From the NCBI RefSeq assembly GCF_015594925.2, contig NZ_CP087590.1, positions 1,240,001-1,304,000 of the forward strand: a stretch of 64,000 bases of DNA, in the 5' to 3' direction. Source of the DNA: Vibrio sp. VB16 (GTDB taxonomy: Bacteria; Pseudomonadota; Gammaproteobacteria; Enterobacterales; Vibrionaceae). Shown one piece after another: positions 51,169 through 59,867 of the stretch. The position numbers were made by a program, and so were the translations under genes. The notes below the pieces were generated by a model. That model made no database searches. It saw only the letters and a list, made by a program, of their open reading frames with translations, and had not been told where the DNA came from. Position 1 is the first letter of the stretch. Each line of letters begins with the position of its first letter.

Positions 51169-52683
51169 TCAAGACTCAGCCTTATTCGGGCACGCACTAA
51201 TTATGTTTCTACGGCCAGTTTCGGTTAACTCTTCTAGTACAATATCAAATCCCCATAATCGATACATATGTTTCAATACTTCATCGTGCCCATCGGCTAG
51301 AGGGACTCTATCATGAGGGATATATTGGAGCGTCATCGAGCGATCGCCTCTTACGTCCACATTCCAGACCTGAATGTTAGGTTCTATATTGCTTAAATTA
51401 TATTGTGCCGCCAATTTTTCTCTTATTTTTCTGTAACCAGGATCATCATGAATATGACTGACCTCTATGAAATTTTGTCTGTCATCGTCCAAAACAGAAA
51501 ACAGTTTGAAATCTCGAATCATTTTGGGAGAAAGATATTGGCTGATAAAACTCTCGTCTTTAAAGTTGTGCATTGCAAAGTGTAACGAATCTAACCAATT
51601 GGAACCGGCCAGATCAGGGAACCACTCCTTATCTTCATCGGTAGGGGACTCGCAGATACGTCGGATATCTTGAAACATCGCAAAACCAAGCGCGTATGGG
51701 TTTATTCCGCTGTAATACTGACTGTTGTAAGGGGGTTGTGCGATGACGTTGGTGTGGCTGTGAAGGAACTCAAGAATAAATTTGTCGGAGACAAGACCTT
51801 CATCGTAAAGGTGATTTAAAATCGTATAATGCCAGAAAGTTGCCCAACCTTCGTTCATGACTTGTGTTTGCTTTTGTGGATAAAAATATTGGCTTATTTT
51901 CCTTACTATACGAACGACCTCTCGTTGCCACGATTCCAATAGAGGTGCGTTTTTTTCGATGAAATAGAGTAAATTTTCTTGAGGTTCAGAAGGGAAACGT
52001 CGCTTCTCTTCTTCTGATATATCTTTGGATTTTGGAACAGTACGCCAAAGGTCATTCACCTGAGATTGCAAGTAAGCCTCGCGCTCTTCTTGGCGAATGG
52101 TTTCTTCTGCAATGGAAATTTTCTCCGGGCGTTTGTATCGGTCTACACCAAAATTCATCAGTGCATGACAAGAATCAAGTGTTTTCTCTACCTCATCAAC
52201 GCCGTGCTTTTCTTCACATTCGGTTATATAGTTTCTGGCGAACAATAGGTAATCAATAATGGAACTGGCGTCTGTCCATGTTTGAAATAGGTAATTGCCT
52301 TTAAAAAAAGAGTTATGTCCGTAGCAGGCATGTGCCATGACGAGCGCTTGCATAGTGACGCTGTTTTCTTCCATCAGGTAGGCGATACAAGGGTCAGAGT
52401 TAATGACTATCTCATAGGCTAAACCCATCTGACCATGTTTATAATTTTGTTCGGTTTGGATGAATTTTTTACCAAATGACCAGTGGTGATAATTTATCGG
52501 CATACCAATACTTGAGTAGGCATCCATCATCTGTTCAGAAGTAATCACTTCAATTTGGTTTGGGTAAGTATCTAAACGGTAGTGCTCGGCGACTCGTTTT
52601 ATCTCTTGGTGATACACCTCAAGCATATCAAATGTCCAATCTGGTCCGTCTGGTAACATTTTGCTGCTGTTCTTTTTTATCAT
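51169..52683 (-). CDS. SpoVR-family protein (YcgB-like)
   Basis: This 504-residue cytoplasmic protein opens LPDGPDWTFDMLEVYHQEIKRVAEHYRLDTYPNQIEVITSEQMMDAYSSIGMPINYHHWSFGK, highly typical of SpoVR/YcgB. NEGWATFWHYTILNHLYDEG carries HxxxH-like residues. Named for a B. subtilis spore-cortex gene, its biochemistry is unknown; this bacterium is not a spore former. It is last of the operon prkA-yeaH-spoVR, which acts in stationary-phase and nitrogen-starvation responses in E. coli (YeaG, YeaH). Confidence 0.93.
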   Translation of the reverse strand: MIKKNSSKMLPDGPDWTFDMLEVYHQEIKRVAEHYRLDTYPNQIEVITSEQMMDAYSSIGMPINYHHWSFGKKFIQTEQNYKHGQMGLAYEIVINSDPCIAYLMEENSVTMQALVMAHACYGHNSFFKGNYLFQTWTDASSIIDYLLFARNYITECEEKHGVDEVEKTLDSCHALMNFGVDRYKRPEKISIAEETIRQEEREAYLQSQVNDLWRTVPKSKDISEEEKRRFPSEPQENLLYFIEKNAPLLESWQREVVRIVRKISQYFYPQKQTQVMNEGWATFWHYTILNHLYDEGLVSDKFILEFLHSHTNVIAQPPYNSQYYSGINPYALGFAMFQDIRRICESPTDEDKEWFPDLAGSNWLDSLHFAMHNFKDESFISQYLSPKMIRDFKLFSVLDDDRQNFIEVSHIHDDPGYRKIREKLAAQYNLSNIEPNIQVWNVDVRGDRSMTLQYIPHDRVPLADGHDEVLKHMYRLWGFDIVLEELTETGRRNIISACPNKAES

Positions 52684-52694
52684 TGCAATACTCC

Positions 52695-53966
52695 CTAAGC
52701 TGTTTCTTTTTTAAACAGCTCCCTAAATACAGGGAAGATATCTTCCACAGAGCGAATGTTTTTCATCGCGAAGTTATTCGATGTTTCTTTAATCTTCTCA
52801 TATTCATGCCACAGAGTTTGGTGGCTCCTTTTAGTAATTTCAATGTACGAAAAGTATTGACAGGTAGGAAGTAAGCTATCTCGCAATAGCTCCTTACATT
52901 TTGGAGAATCATCCGCCCAGTTGTCTCCGTCAGACGCTTGCGCGGCATAAATATTCCATTCTCCTTGTGGATATCGTTCTTTAATGATCTTGTCCATCAG
53001 CTTTAGAGCACTGGACACGATAGTGCCTCCAGTCTCTTGCGAATAGAAGAATTCGTGTTCATCCACCTCTTTTGCTTGGGTATGATGTCGAATAAATATC
53101 ACCTCTACATTTTCATAGGTTCGAGTTAAGAACATATACAACAAAACATAAAAGCGCTTGGCGATATCTTTTGTCGCCTGGTCCATTGAACCAGAAACAT
53201 CCATTATACAGAACATGACGGCCTGGCTAGATGGGATCGGTCGTCTGTCGAAATTTTTGAATCGCAGGTCAAAACTATCAATAAATGGGACACTTGAAAT
53301 TCGTCGTCTAAGCTCTGCTATTTCTGCTTCGATTCGTGACTCTTCGAGTGGTTGTGCGGGTTCATGTTTTCCAATTCGGTCTAACTCAAGCTCTAGTTCT
53401 TTGAGTAGACGTCGCTTGCCAGCTGTCATGGCCGTTCTGCGCGCAAGAGATTGTTGTAAAGAACGGACGATAGCAATATTAGAAGGAACCCCGGAAGTTT
53501 TGTATCCAGCGCGGGAGGTTTTCCATTCAATAATTTTATTTATCTGATTTTTTTCTAGATTAGGGAGCGCGAGGTCTTCAAACAATAAATCCAGATATTC
53601 ATCCTTAGATATCTGGAAAACGAATTCGTCTTCACCTTCACCATCAGGACTGGCATTACCTTCTCCAGCACCACCACCGGAGTTACCTCCTTTTGGGCGC
53701 TCCATTTTGTCACCCTTGATGAACTGATCGTTTCCCGGATGGATACGTTCTCGTTTGCCGCCTTGTCCCTGATGAAAGGTCGGCTCTTTAATATCTTTAT
53801 GAGGGATAGCAATATCCTCTCCACTCTCAATATCTGTAATGGAGCGGCGATTCACCGCATCGGCTATTGACTCTTTGATCCGCTCCTTATAACGACGCAA
53901 GAATCTTTGCCGATTGACAGTGCTTTTGTTTTTACCGTTGAGCCTTCTATCGATAAACTGCCCCAT
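52695..53966 (-). CDS. yeaH: YeaH/YhbH family protein (DUF444, VWA-like)
   Basis: The 423-residue protein has a basic N terminus, MGQFIDRRLNGKNKSTVNRQRFLRRYKERIKESIADAVN. A Gly-rich linker of about 40 residues follows (GGNSGGGAGEGNASPDGEGEDE). The C-terminal von Willebrand A-like domain carries the metal site DVSGSMDQATKD (DxSxS). It is the conserved partner of PrkA-type kinases; role unknown. It is 11 bases upstream of spoVR and 144 bases downstream of prkA. Confidence 0.92.
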   Translation of the reverse strand: MGQFIDRRLNGKNKSTVNRQRFLRRYKERIKESIADAVNRRSITDIESGEDIAIPHKDIKEPTFHQGQGGKRERIHPGNDQFIKGDKMERPKGGNSGGGAGEGNASPDGEGEDEFVFQISKDEYLDLLFEDLALPNLEKNQINKIIEWKTSRAGYKTSGVPSNIAIVRSLQQSLARRTAMTAGKRRLLKELELELDRIGKHEPAQPLEESRIEAEIAELRRRISSVPFIDSFDLRFKNFDRRPIPSSQAVMFCIMDVSGSMDQATKDIAKRFYVLLYMFLTRTYENVEVIFIRHHTQAKEVDEHEFFYSQETGGTIVSSALKLMDKIIKERYPQGEWNIYAAQASDGDNWADDSPKCKELLRDSLLPTCQYFSYIEITKRSHQTLWHEYEKIKETSNNFAMKNIRSVEDIFPVFRELFKKETA

Positions 53967-54110
53967 GAGTTACTCCTTGTAAACGCCATAGCGTAAGTAT
54001 TCGCTCATCAATGAATGCATACAATGTGACGAGAACACTCCTTTCACTTGAAATAAATGCACTCGAGCGATGGTCAATCTACACATAGGCATTGGTTAAG
54101 GTCTAAGTAA

Positions 54111-56045
54111 TTAAGAGGATTTACGAACGCGTAAATACCACTCAGACAGCAATCTTACTTGTTTCTTGGTGTAACCTTTCTCCATCATTCGAGCGACAAA
54201 ATCATCATGTTTTTTCTGATCATCTGTCGATGTTTTTGCATTAAACGAGATAACGGGCAATAGCTCTTCTGTATTAGAGAACATTTTCTTTTCTATTACA
54301 GTGCGAAGTTTTTCGTAACTGGTCCAAACTGGGTTCGATCCTTTATTACTGGCGCGGGCACGCAATACAAAATTCACTATTTCGTTACGGAAATCTTTCG
54401 GGTTGCTGATGCCTGCTGGTTTTTCAATTTTTTCTAACTCACTGTTAAGCGCTGACCTGTCAAATAATTGGCCGGTTTCCGGGTCGCGATACTCCTGATC
54501 TTGTATCCAAAAGTCTGCATAAGTGACGTAACGGTCAAAAATATTCTGGCCATACTCTGAATAGGACTCTAAATAAGCGGTCTGTATCTCTTTTCCGATG
54601 AACTCAATATATTTAGGTACCAAATATCCTTTTAAAAACTCTGTGTATTTTTCTGCTAACTCCGCTGGGAATTGCTCGCGTTCAACTTGTTGCTCTATGA
54701 CGTAGAAGAGGTGTACCGGATTGGCTGCGACTTCTGTTTGGTCAAAGTTAAACACTCGAGACAGGATCTTAAATGCAAAGCGTGTCGATAACCCTGACAT
54801 ACCTTCATCGACACCAGCAAAGTCTCGATACTCCTGATAACTTTTTGCCTTTGGATCGGTATCCTTGAGCGTTTCACCATCGTAAACCCGCATTTTGGAG
54901 AATAGAGATGAATTTTCTGGATCTTTAACTCGAGAGAGGATACTGAATTGCGCCAGCATTTCTAAGGTACTTGGTGAACACGGTGCTTTGTAGAGTTCAC
55001 TGTGTTCTAACAGTTTTTTGTAGATTTTAATTTCTTCAGAAACTCTTAAGCAATATGGTACTTTGACAATATAAACGCGATCTAGGAACGCCTCATTATT
55101 CTTATTGTTTCTAAAGGTTTGCCATTCAGATTCGTTGGAGTGGGCGAGTATCATGCCATCGAAGGGTAGTGCTGAAAGCCCCTCGGTACCATTGTAGTTT
55201 CCTTCTTGTGTTGCAGTTAGTAGTGGGTGCAACACCTTGATTGGTGCTTTGAACATTTCCACAAACTCCATTAAGCCTTGGTTGGCTTTACAAAGTGCAC
55301 CTGAATAACTGTACGCATCTGGGTCATCTTGTGAATAGTGCTCCAACTGTCGGATATCGACTTTACCAACCAGCGATGAGATATCTTGGTTGTTTTCATC
55401 ACCCGGCTCAGTCTTTGCAACACCCACTTGGTCCAAAATAGAAGGACGTAATTTAATTACGGTGAACTTACTGATGTCTCCACCAAATTCGTGCAGTCTT
55501 TTCGCCGCCCATGGTGACATAATTGATCGTAGGTATCGTTTTTCAATACCGTAGTCTTTCTTTAGTAATGTGGCGTCTTCTTCAGCATTAAATAAACAGA
55601 AAGGATGGTCGTTAACCGGGCTACGTACTCCGTTTGCGGCAAGTATATAAATTGGGCACTGTTCCATTAGCGCTTTGAGTTTTTCAGCCAATGAGGATTT
55701 ACCCCCACCAACGGGTCCCAATAGATATAGAATTTGTTTTCGTTCTTCTAAACCCTGAGCGGAATGCTTTAAGTAAGAAACGATCTGCTCAATCGCGTCT
55801 TCCATACCGTAGAAGTCCTCAAAGGTTTTGTATCGAGAAATGACACGATTAGAGAAAATGCGGCTCAATCGTGGATCGTGAGCGGTATCAATAACTTCTG
55901 GTTCGCCTATCGCAAGTAAAAGGCGTTCGGCTGCATTCGCGTAAGCACTTTTATCTTTTTGACAAAGTGATAAAAAATCCTGTAATGAAAGCTTCTCGTC
56001 CTTGGCCGCTTCATAACGCGCCTGATAATGGTCAAAAATACTCAT
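54111..56045 (-). CDS. PrkA-family serine protein kinase (YeaG-like)
   Basis: The 644-residue cytoplasmic protein has an AAA+ type N-terminal part with Walker A LLGPVGGGKSSLAEKL (about residues 107-122). The ILAANGVRSPVNDHPFCLF and FDGMILAHSNESEWQTFRNNKNNEAFLDRVYIVKVPYCLRVSEE blocks are characteristic of PrkA/YeaG. The C-terminal kinase-like region follows. It phosphorylates serine residues in stress adaptation. GGAGGGG precedes the ATG. Heads the prkA-yeaH-spoVR operon. Confidence 0.95.
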   Translation of the reverse strand: MSIFDHYQARYEAAKDEKLSLQDFLSLCQKDKSAYANAAERLLLAIGEPEVIDTAHDPRLSRIFSNRVISRYKTFEDFYGMEDAIEQIVSYLKHSAQGLEERKQILYLLGPVGGGKSSLAEKLKALMEQCPIYILAANGVRSPVNDHPFCLFNAEEDATLLKKDYGIEKRYLRSIMSPWAAKRLHEFGGDISKFTVIKLRPSILDQVGVAKTEPGDENNQDISSLVGKVDIRQLEHYSQDDPDAYSYSGALCKANQGLMEFVEMFKAPIKVLHPLLTATQEGNYNGTEGLSALPFDGMILAHSNESEWQTFRNNKNNEAFLDRVYIVKVPYCLRVSEEIKIYKKLLEHSELYKAPCSPSTLEMLAQFSILSRVKDPENSSLFSKMRVYDGETLKDTDPKAKSYQEYRDFAGVDEGMSGLSTRFAFKILSRVFNFDQTEVAANPVHLFYVIEQQVEREQFPAELAEKYTEFLKGYLVPKYIEFIGKEIQTAYLESYSEYGQNIFDRYVTYADFWIQDQEYRDPETGQLFDRSALNSELEKIEKPAGISNPKDFRNEIVNFVLRARASNKGSNPVWTSYEKLRTVIEKKMFSNTEELLPVISFNAKTSTDDQKKHDDFVARMMEKGYTKKQVRLLSEWYLRVRKSS

Positions 56046-56366
56046 GCTTTACCCCTCCAAAACCGTCAAACAGACAACAGCAAAATAGTAATCCTTCATT
56101 AACTAAGACTAGTCGTTGTTTTGAGATAATGTTTAACAATTATGTATTTATTTATACTTTTTTCGAATAATGGTGTTGATTGATAACCCAAAAGTATGGG
56201 TTATATGAGTCACATTTTAGATGTCTATTTCTAGTAGAAAATATGTAAAATTTCTGGTCAGTAGCATTGGTAGTAGTTATGATTTGCAAGCTTGTTGTTA
56301 GATGAAGTTATTCGGATATAAACAAGCATTTAAATGCTAGGTTGATTCTAATGATAAGGTTGAGCC
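56046..56366. other. Divergent region between prkA and mipA
   Basis: These 321 AT-rich bases hold no gene. A hairpin lies at 56183-56204 (ATAACCCA, loop AAAGTA, TGGGTTAT). A perfect 14-base palindrome, AGCATTTAAATGCT, lies at 56325-56338, 28 bases before the mipA start, where it could be an operator. Confidence 0.55.
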
Positions 56367-57125
56367 GTGAGAAATTTTAATAAAATAGCAATATTGAGTG
56401 TAATTGCACTAAATAGTTCTTTTGCAATGGCTAGTCCGTCGCCATGGTCAGTTGGTGTTGGTGCTGCCTATTCTCCTAAGGTCTATAAAGGAACACCAAC
56501 CAATAAAACCGTCATTCCTATTCTTGGTTACGAAGGCGAGAACTTTTTTTTTAGAGGGTTTAACGCGGGATATCGATTCAATCCGAGAGGGTCGACTCAT
56601 AACTTCATACTAAGAGCGATTTACGACCCGAGGACTTTTAAGCCGGGTGATTCTGATATTGCCAATATGAGGTTACTCGATGAAAGAGAAGACACCGTTT
56701 TAGCGGGTGCTAGTTATCAGTATTTGACACCTGTTGGGCTGTTTGAAGCCGCGTTAGGCGCAGACATACTTGGTGTGCACAATGGACTATATGGCGAGTT
56801 AGCGTGGCGATTTCCTCTCCGGTTTAGCGGCGGTGGTATCACTCCTGCCATAGGTTACTCATACAATGACAACAAAATGAATCAACACTTATATGGTGTC
56901 TCACAGCAAGAGTCAGATAAGACGGGTGGGGATATAAGTGAGTTTGATATTAACGGAAGCGGGCAGTATTTCGTCGGTGTTAGTGGTTACGTTTTCTTGA
57001 GCAGAAGTGTGATGGTTCGGGGCGGTGTAAGGTACACCAATCTAGAAGGTGATATAGAAAAAAGCCCACTCTTAGATTCTACGGATTCTACCACCGCGAA
57101 TATTGGAATTACCTATTCCTTCTAA
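56367..57125 (+). CDS. MipA/OmpV-family outer-membrane protein
   Basis: The 252-residue protein has a signal peptide (IAILSVIALNSSFAMAS). A beta-barrel follows: PSPWSVGVGAAYSPKVYKGTPTNKTVIPILGYEGENFFFRGFNAGYRF is the MipA/OmpV family opening. The C-terminal strand NIGITYSF ends in the aromatic residue used for outer-membrane assembly. The start is GTG at 56367 with AAGG eight bases before. In the family, MipA is a scaffold for murein enzymes and OmpV an immunogenic porin-like protein; which role applies here is open. Confidence 0.85.
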   Translation: MRNFNKIAILSVIALNSSFAMASPSPWSVGVGAAYSPKVYKGTPTNKTVIPILGYEGENFFFRGFNAGYRFNPRGSTHNFILRAIYDPRTFKPGDSDIANMRLLDEREDTVLAGASYQYLTPVGLFEAALGADILGVHNGLYGELAWRFPLRFSGGGITPAIGYSYNDNKMNQHLYGVSQQESDKTGGDISEFDINGSGQYFVGVSGYVFLSRSVMVRGGVRYTNLEGDIEKSPLLDSTDSTTANIGITYSF

Positions 57126-57479
57126 ATCTATTGTTAATGAAATCAGAATAACAATGATCTACATCAATAAATATATTTAATAGATTTGTTGATGTAGACC
57201 TTTCCAAATATACAATGTGCTCATGTAATAGTACGTATTATATGGGGATGTATAAACATATATTTTACTGTTCGAATTAAATGAGTGTTGGGTTGAAATA
57301 TTTTTACATAAATTAGCTTAATTTTTCTTTATATTGCCTAGTCTTATTCCTTATTGTGATTTCTATCTCTTAATTTAACTTTCGAAATAATAACAAATAA
57401 TTATTTGAGATAAGTATCACATCTAATATAGAAGATTGGCGTTATTGTAAAAAAAACAAACAGATAGTGAGTGGTTTAA
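57126..57479. other. Leader region of the eut operon
   Basis: These 354 very AT-rich bases hold no gene. They contain an inverted repeat of TCTACATCAA (57158-57167 and 57189-57198) and a CRP-like site at 57406-57421. No EutR-, EutV/W-type antitermination hairpin or cobalamin riboswitch was recognised. Confidence 0.55.
57406..57421 (+). promoter_or_regulatory. CRP-like site upstream of the eut operon
   Basis: TGAGATAAGTATCACA fits TGTGA-N6-TCACA at nine of ten defined positions. It lies 58 bases before the eutS ATG, compatible with activation of a promoter close to the gene. Suggests catabolite control of ethanolamine use. Confidence 0.55.
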
Positions 57480-57833
57480 ATGAACCATGAATTTGGTGAC
57501 CCAATAGATAGGGTTGTACAAGAATATGTGCCCGGAAAGCAGATAACGCTAGCGCATATGGTTGCAAACCCAACAGAAGAACTTTGTGAACGGATTGGAG
57601 TTGTCCATAACGAAGCTATTGGGATACTAACGTTGACTCCGGGTGAAACAGCTATCATTGCTGGTGATATCGCCACCAAATCGGCAAACGTGGGCATAGG
57701 TTTCTTAGATAGATTCTCAGGTTCACTTGTCATTACAGGCTCTGTAGGGTCAGTGGAGGTCGCTCTTGAAGAGGTACTGAGGACTCTGGCTGGTGATTTG
57801 TGCTATACAACCTGCAAGGCAACTCGCACATGA
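57480..57833 (+). CDS. eutS: Microcompartment shell protein EutS
   Basis: This 117-residue shell protein of the circularly permuted BMC type opens DRVVQEYVPGKQITLAHMVANPTEELCERIGV. TLTPGETAIIAGDIATKSANVGIGFLDRFSGSLVITGSVGSVEVALEEVLRTL matches EutS/PduU closely. Hexamers form part of the shell facets, with a small beta-barrel over the pore. It is first gene of the operon and overlaps eutP by four bases. Confidence 0.96.
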   Translation: MNHEFGDPIDRVVQEYVPGKQITLAHMVANPTEELCERIGVVHNEAIGILTLTPGETAIIAGDIATKSANVGIGFLDRFSGSLVITGSVGSVEVALEEVLRTLAGDLCYTTCKATRT

Positions 57834-58309
57834 GTGAGCTCCTTCATGAAGGTGCTAGTACATTACCTACTAATTTTGCCGTAATCGGGGAAGTCGATGC
57901 TGGCAAGTCAGCATTGATTACACGTTTGGTTAATCCGCAAGGAAACCAAAGGAAAACACAAACGCCAATTTATTATTCTGGTTGCGCGATAGATACCCCA
58001 GGTGAATATGTAGATAACCGAGCATGGAATGGTCCTTTGCTGTCAACGATCTCGTCAGTAAATACAATTGTCTATTTGCAACCAGCAAATGCAAAAAGAT
58101 TTTCTGTGCCTGAAGGTTTATTAAGGGTTTACCCTAATAAACGTATTGTTGGTGTTATCAGTAAGGTGGATATGGATAATGCTGACGTAGATAAAGCTGA
58201 GCGATTTTTGATAAGAAATGATATTGAAGGTCCTTATTTTCATATATCTATTTTCGATGAAGAATCTGTAAATAAATTAAGAATTTTTTTGTGCAGTTTA
58301 AATAAATAA
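57830..58309 (+). CDS. eutP: EutP/PduV-family small GTPase-like protein
   Basis: The 159-residue protein has P-loop GEVDAGKSALITRLV (G1), TPGEYVDN after the expected G3 region, and SKVDMDNADV as the NKxD-like G4. Related PduV proteins associate with microcompartments; EutP homologues have also been reported with acetate-kinase activity. The ATG overlaps the eutS stop (ATGA). The frame is open ten codons upstream, but MSELLHEGA is the better start. Confidence 0.9.
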   Translation: MSELLHEGASTLPTNFAVIGEVDAGKSALITRLVNPQGNQRKTQTPIYYSGCAIDTPGEYVDNRAWNGPLLSTISSVNTIVYLQPANAKRFSVPEGLLRVYPNKRIVGVISKVDMDNADVDKAERFLIRNDIEGPYFHISIFDEESVNKLRIFLCSLNK

Positions 58310-58343
58310 AGCCTTATATAATAAGGCTGTCAAGGTGAAGTTG

Positions 58344-59054
58344 ATGAAAAAATTAATTACTGCTAATGATGTACGCGACGCTAATGCAAAAAGTATAAAA
58401 GAGATCGCTACAAAAGCAGGGTTTACTATTGTTACGCCGGAAGCCTATGACGTTGCGAAAACATTCGGGATATCTCTAATCGAAGAGGGGTCCAATGCTA
58501 TACCGACGAAGCCGAATGAAATAACTGTACAAAAGGACTCATCACTAACTCCTCCCTCTCCTAAGCAACAAACATTACACAAAATTAAGGATGAAATTCA
58601 ATCGAGAGTCGGTGGCAATGTGGAAAGCGACTTGATTGAGTCATTGATCAAAAAAGCAATGGCAGATTTCAATGTAAAAGCACCGACATGCCCACGCCAG
58701 ATCAATGATGATGGTATTGTTTTAGTACGTGGTAATTCGGTAGAGCTTGATGTATTTGATGGTGCGCCAGGTAAAAATATAGGGTTAACCGATGTGATCG
58801 GAACCGCACAAAATAGTACGTTAGGTGTTGGTTACATGGGATGGGAGAAAGCGTTTTTTCCTTGGACACTCAACTACGATGAGGTCGATGTGGTACTTGA
58901 AGGTGAATTGCATGTCAAAACGCCATCTGGCACAACGATAGGTAAGCCTGGTGATGTTATTTTCATTCCGAAAGGAAGCAGTATTGAATTTGGCACACCG
59001 ACGCATGTTCGTTTTGTTTATGTCGCATATCCTGCAGACTGGTCAGAGCAATAG
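58344..59054 (+). CDS. eutQ: EutQ cupin-type acetate kinase
   Basis: The 236-residue protein has an N-terminal segment, KKLITANDVRDANAKSIKEIATKAGFTIVTPEAYDVAKTFGI, that is shared with other eut proteins and probably serves targeting. A variable linker (about 50-90) follows. The C-terminal cupin fold has YDEVDVVLEGELHVKTPSGTTIGKPGDVIFIPKGSSIEFGTPTHVRFVYVAYPADW. EutQ makes ATP from acetyl-phosphate during anaerobic ethanolamine growth. ATG at 58344 is six bases after AAGGTG. Confidence 0.93.
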   Translation: MKKLITANDVRDANAKSIKEIATKAGFTIVTPEAYDVAKTFGISLIEEGSNAIPTKPNEITVQKDSSLTPPSPKQQTLHKIKDEIQSRVGGNVESDLIESLIKKAMADFNVKAPTCPRQINDDGIVLVRGNSVELDVFDGAPGKNIGLTDVIGTAQNSTLGVGYMGWEKAFFPWTLNYDEVDVVLEGELHVKTPSGTTIGKPGDVIFIPKGSSIEFGTPTHVRFVYVAYPADWSEQ

Positions 59055-59062
59055 GTGGCGTA

Positions 59063-59866
59063 ATGAATACCTTCATTACTGAGGATTTTCTGCGAGCCGA
59101 GTTTGGCTTAGCATATGGAAGTGAAGTGCATCTTTCAAAGGGATCTCGCTTTACGCCTTCTGCTGCAGCATTACTATCAGAGCGTAAGATAACGATTCGT
59201 TATGTGAACGAACAAGGTGAAGTCTTTGTTCCTCAGCATGACGGTTCAGGTATTGAAAAAGTACACCCATTAAAAGTAAATAACCAAAAGCCACAGAATG
59301 ATTGTTGGGCGTGCGGAAGTGATATCACTGACAAACCGTCATATATGACGCATCTAGATGACCAAGTTCTTGTACCAAAAAATCATCCCCGTATAGCGCT
59401 TAGAGGAAAGATAGATACCACTATTTGTTTGTGTGTTGAAGCGCAGTGTGTTTTGCAAGAGCAACCACTCTTCATCACTCATGCAATGTCCGATATTCGC
59501 TCCTACCTTGGACAGCTATTGAAATCTGAGGTTACTGGTGAACCACTATCTCTTCCTTCTTTTGGCGATATTGATTCTGAAATCATCCATAAGTGGTCAC
59601 ACAATCCATTAAAATATTTAGGCTACGACCACATGTTACCGGAAGAAAGATTTGGTTTGGATGTCGCTAAGCTCAATACATTGAGAGCCTCTATTCGAGA
59701 ACTAGAATTGCAAGCGAGTCGAGTATTTATTGATATAAGTATGCGCTTGGAAAGGGAAGATATTGTTGCGGGGCTAAACCGTCTATCCAGTGCTGTTTAT
59801 GTGGTGATGATATTGGTATGGCAATGTAAGAATGGTAACGAAAGCGTCTTAGAGAGATTGAAATAA
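59063..59866 (+). CDS. eutT: EutT corrinoid adenosyltransferase with variant metal motif
   Basis: The 267-residue enzyme converts cobalamin to adenosylcobalamin for the lyase. An N-terminal region shared with EutQ-like proteins (FITEDFLRAEFGLAYGSEVHL) is followed by the metal motif and SYMTHLDDQVLVPKNHPRIALRGKIDTTICLCVEAQC. In Salmonella EutT the metal motif is HX11CCX2C (family knowledge). Here it reads His68-X11-Asp80-Cys81-X2-Cys84, so the first of the paired cysteines is Asp. The enzyme may therefore use a different metal set. It ends one base before the eutD ATG. Confidence 0.92.
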   Translation: MNTFITEDFLRAEFGLAYGSEVHLSKGSRFTPSAAALLSERKITIRYVNEQGEVFVPQHDGSGIEKVHPLKVNNQKPQNDCWACGSDITDKPSYMTHLDDQVLVPKNHPRIALRGKIDTTICLCVEAQCVLQEQPLFITHAMSDIRSYLGQLLKSEVTGEPLSLPSFGDIDSEIIHKWSHNPLKYLGYDHMLPEERFGLDVAKLNTLRASIRELELQASRVFIDISMRLEREDIVAGLNRLSSAVYVVMILVWQCKNGNESVLERLK

Positions 59867-59867
59867 C

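Noticed and set aside
57126..57479. Cobalamin riboswitch or ANTAR-type leader before the eut operon
   Set aside because: No B12-box-like sequence or paired-hairpin antiterminator was recognised; the region is mostly A/T with one dyad and one CRP-like site.
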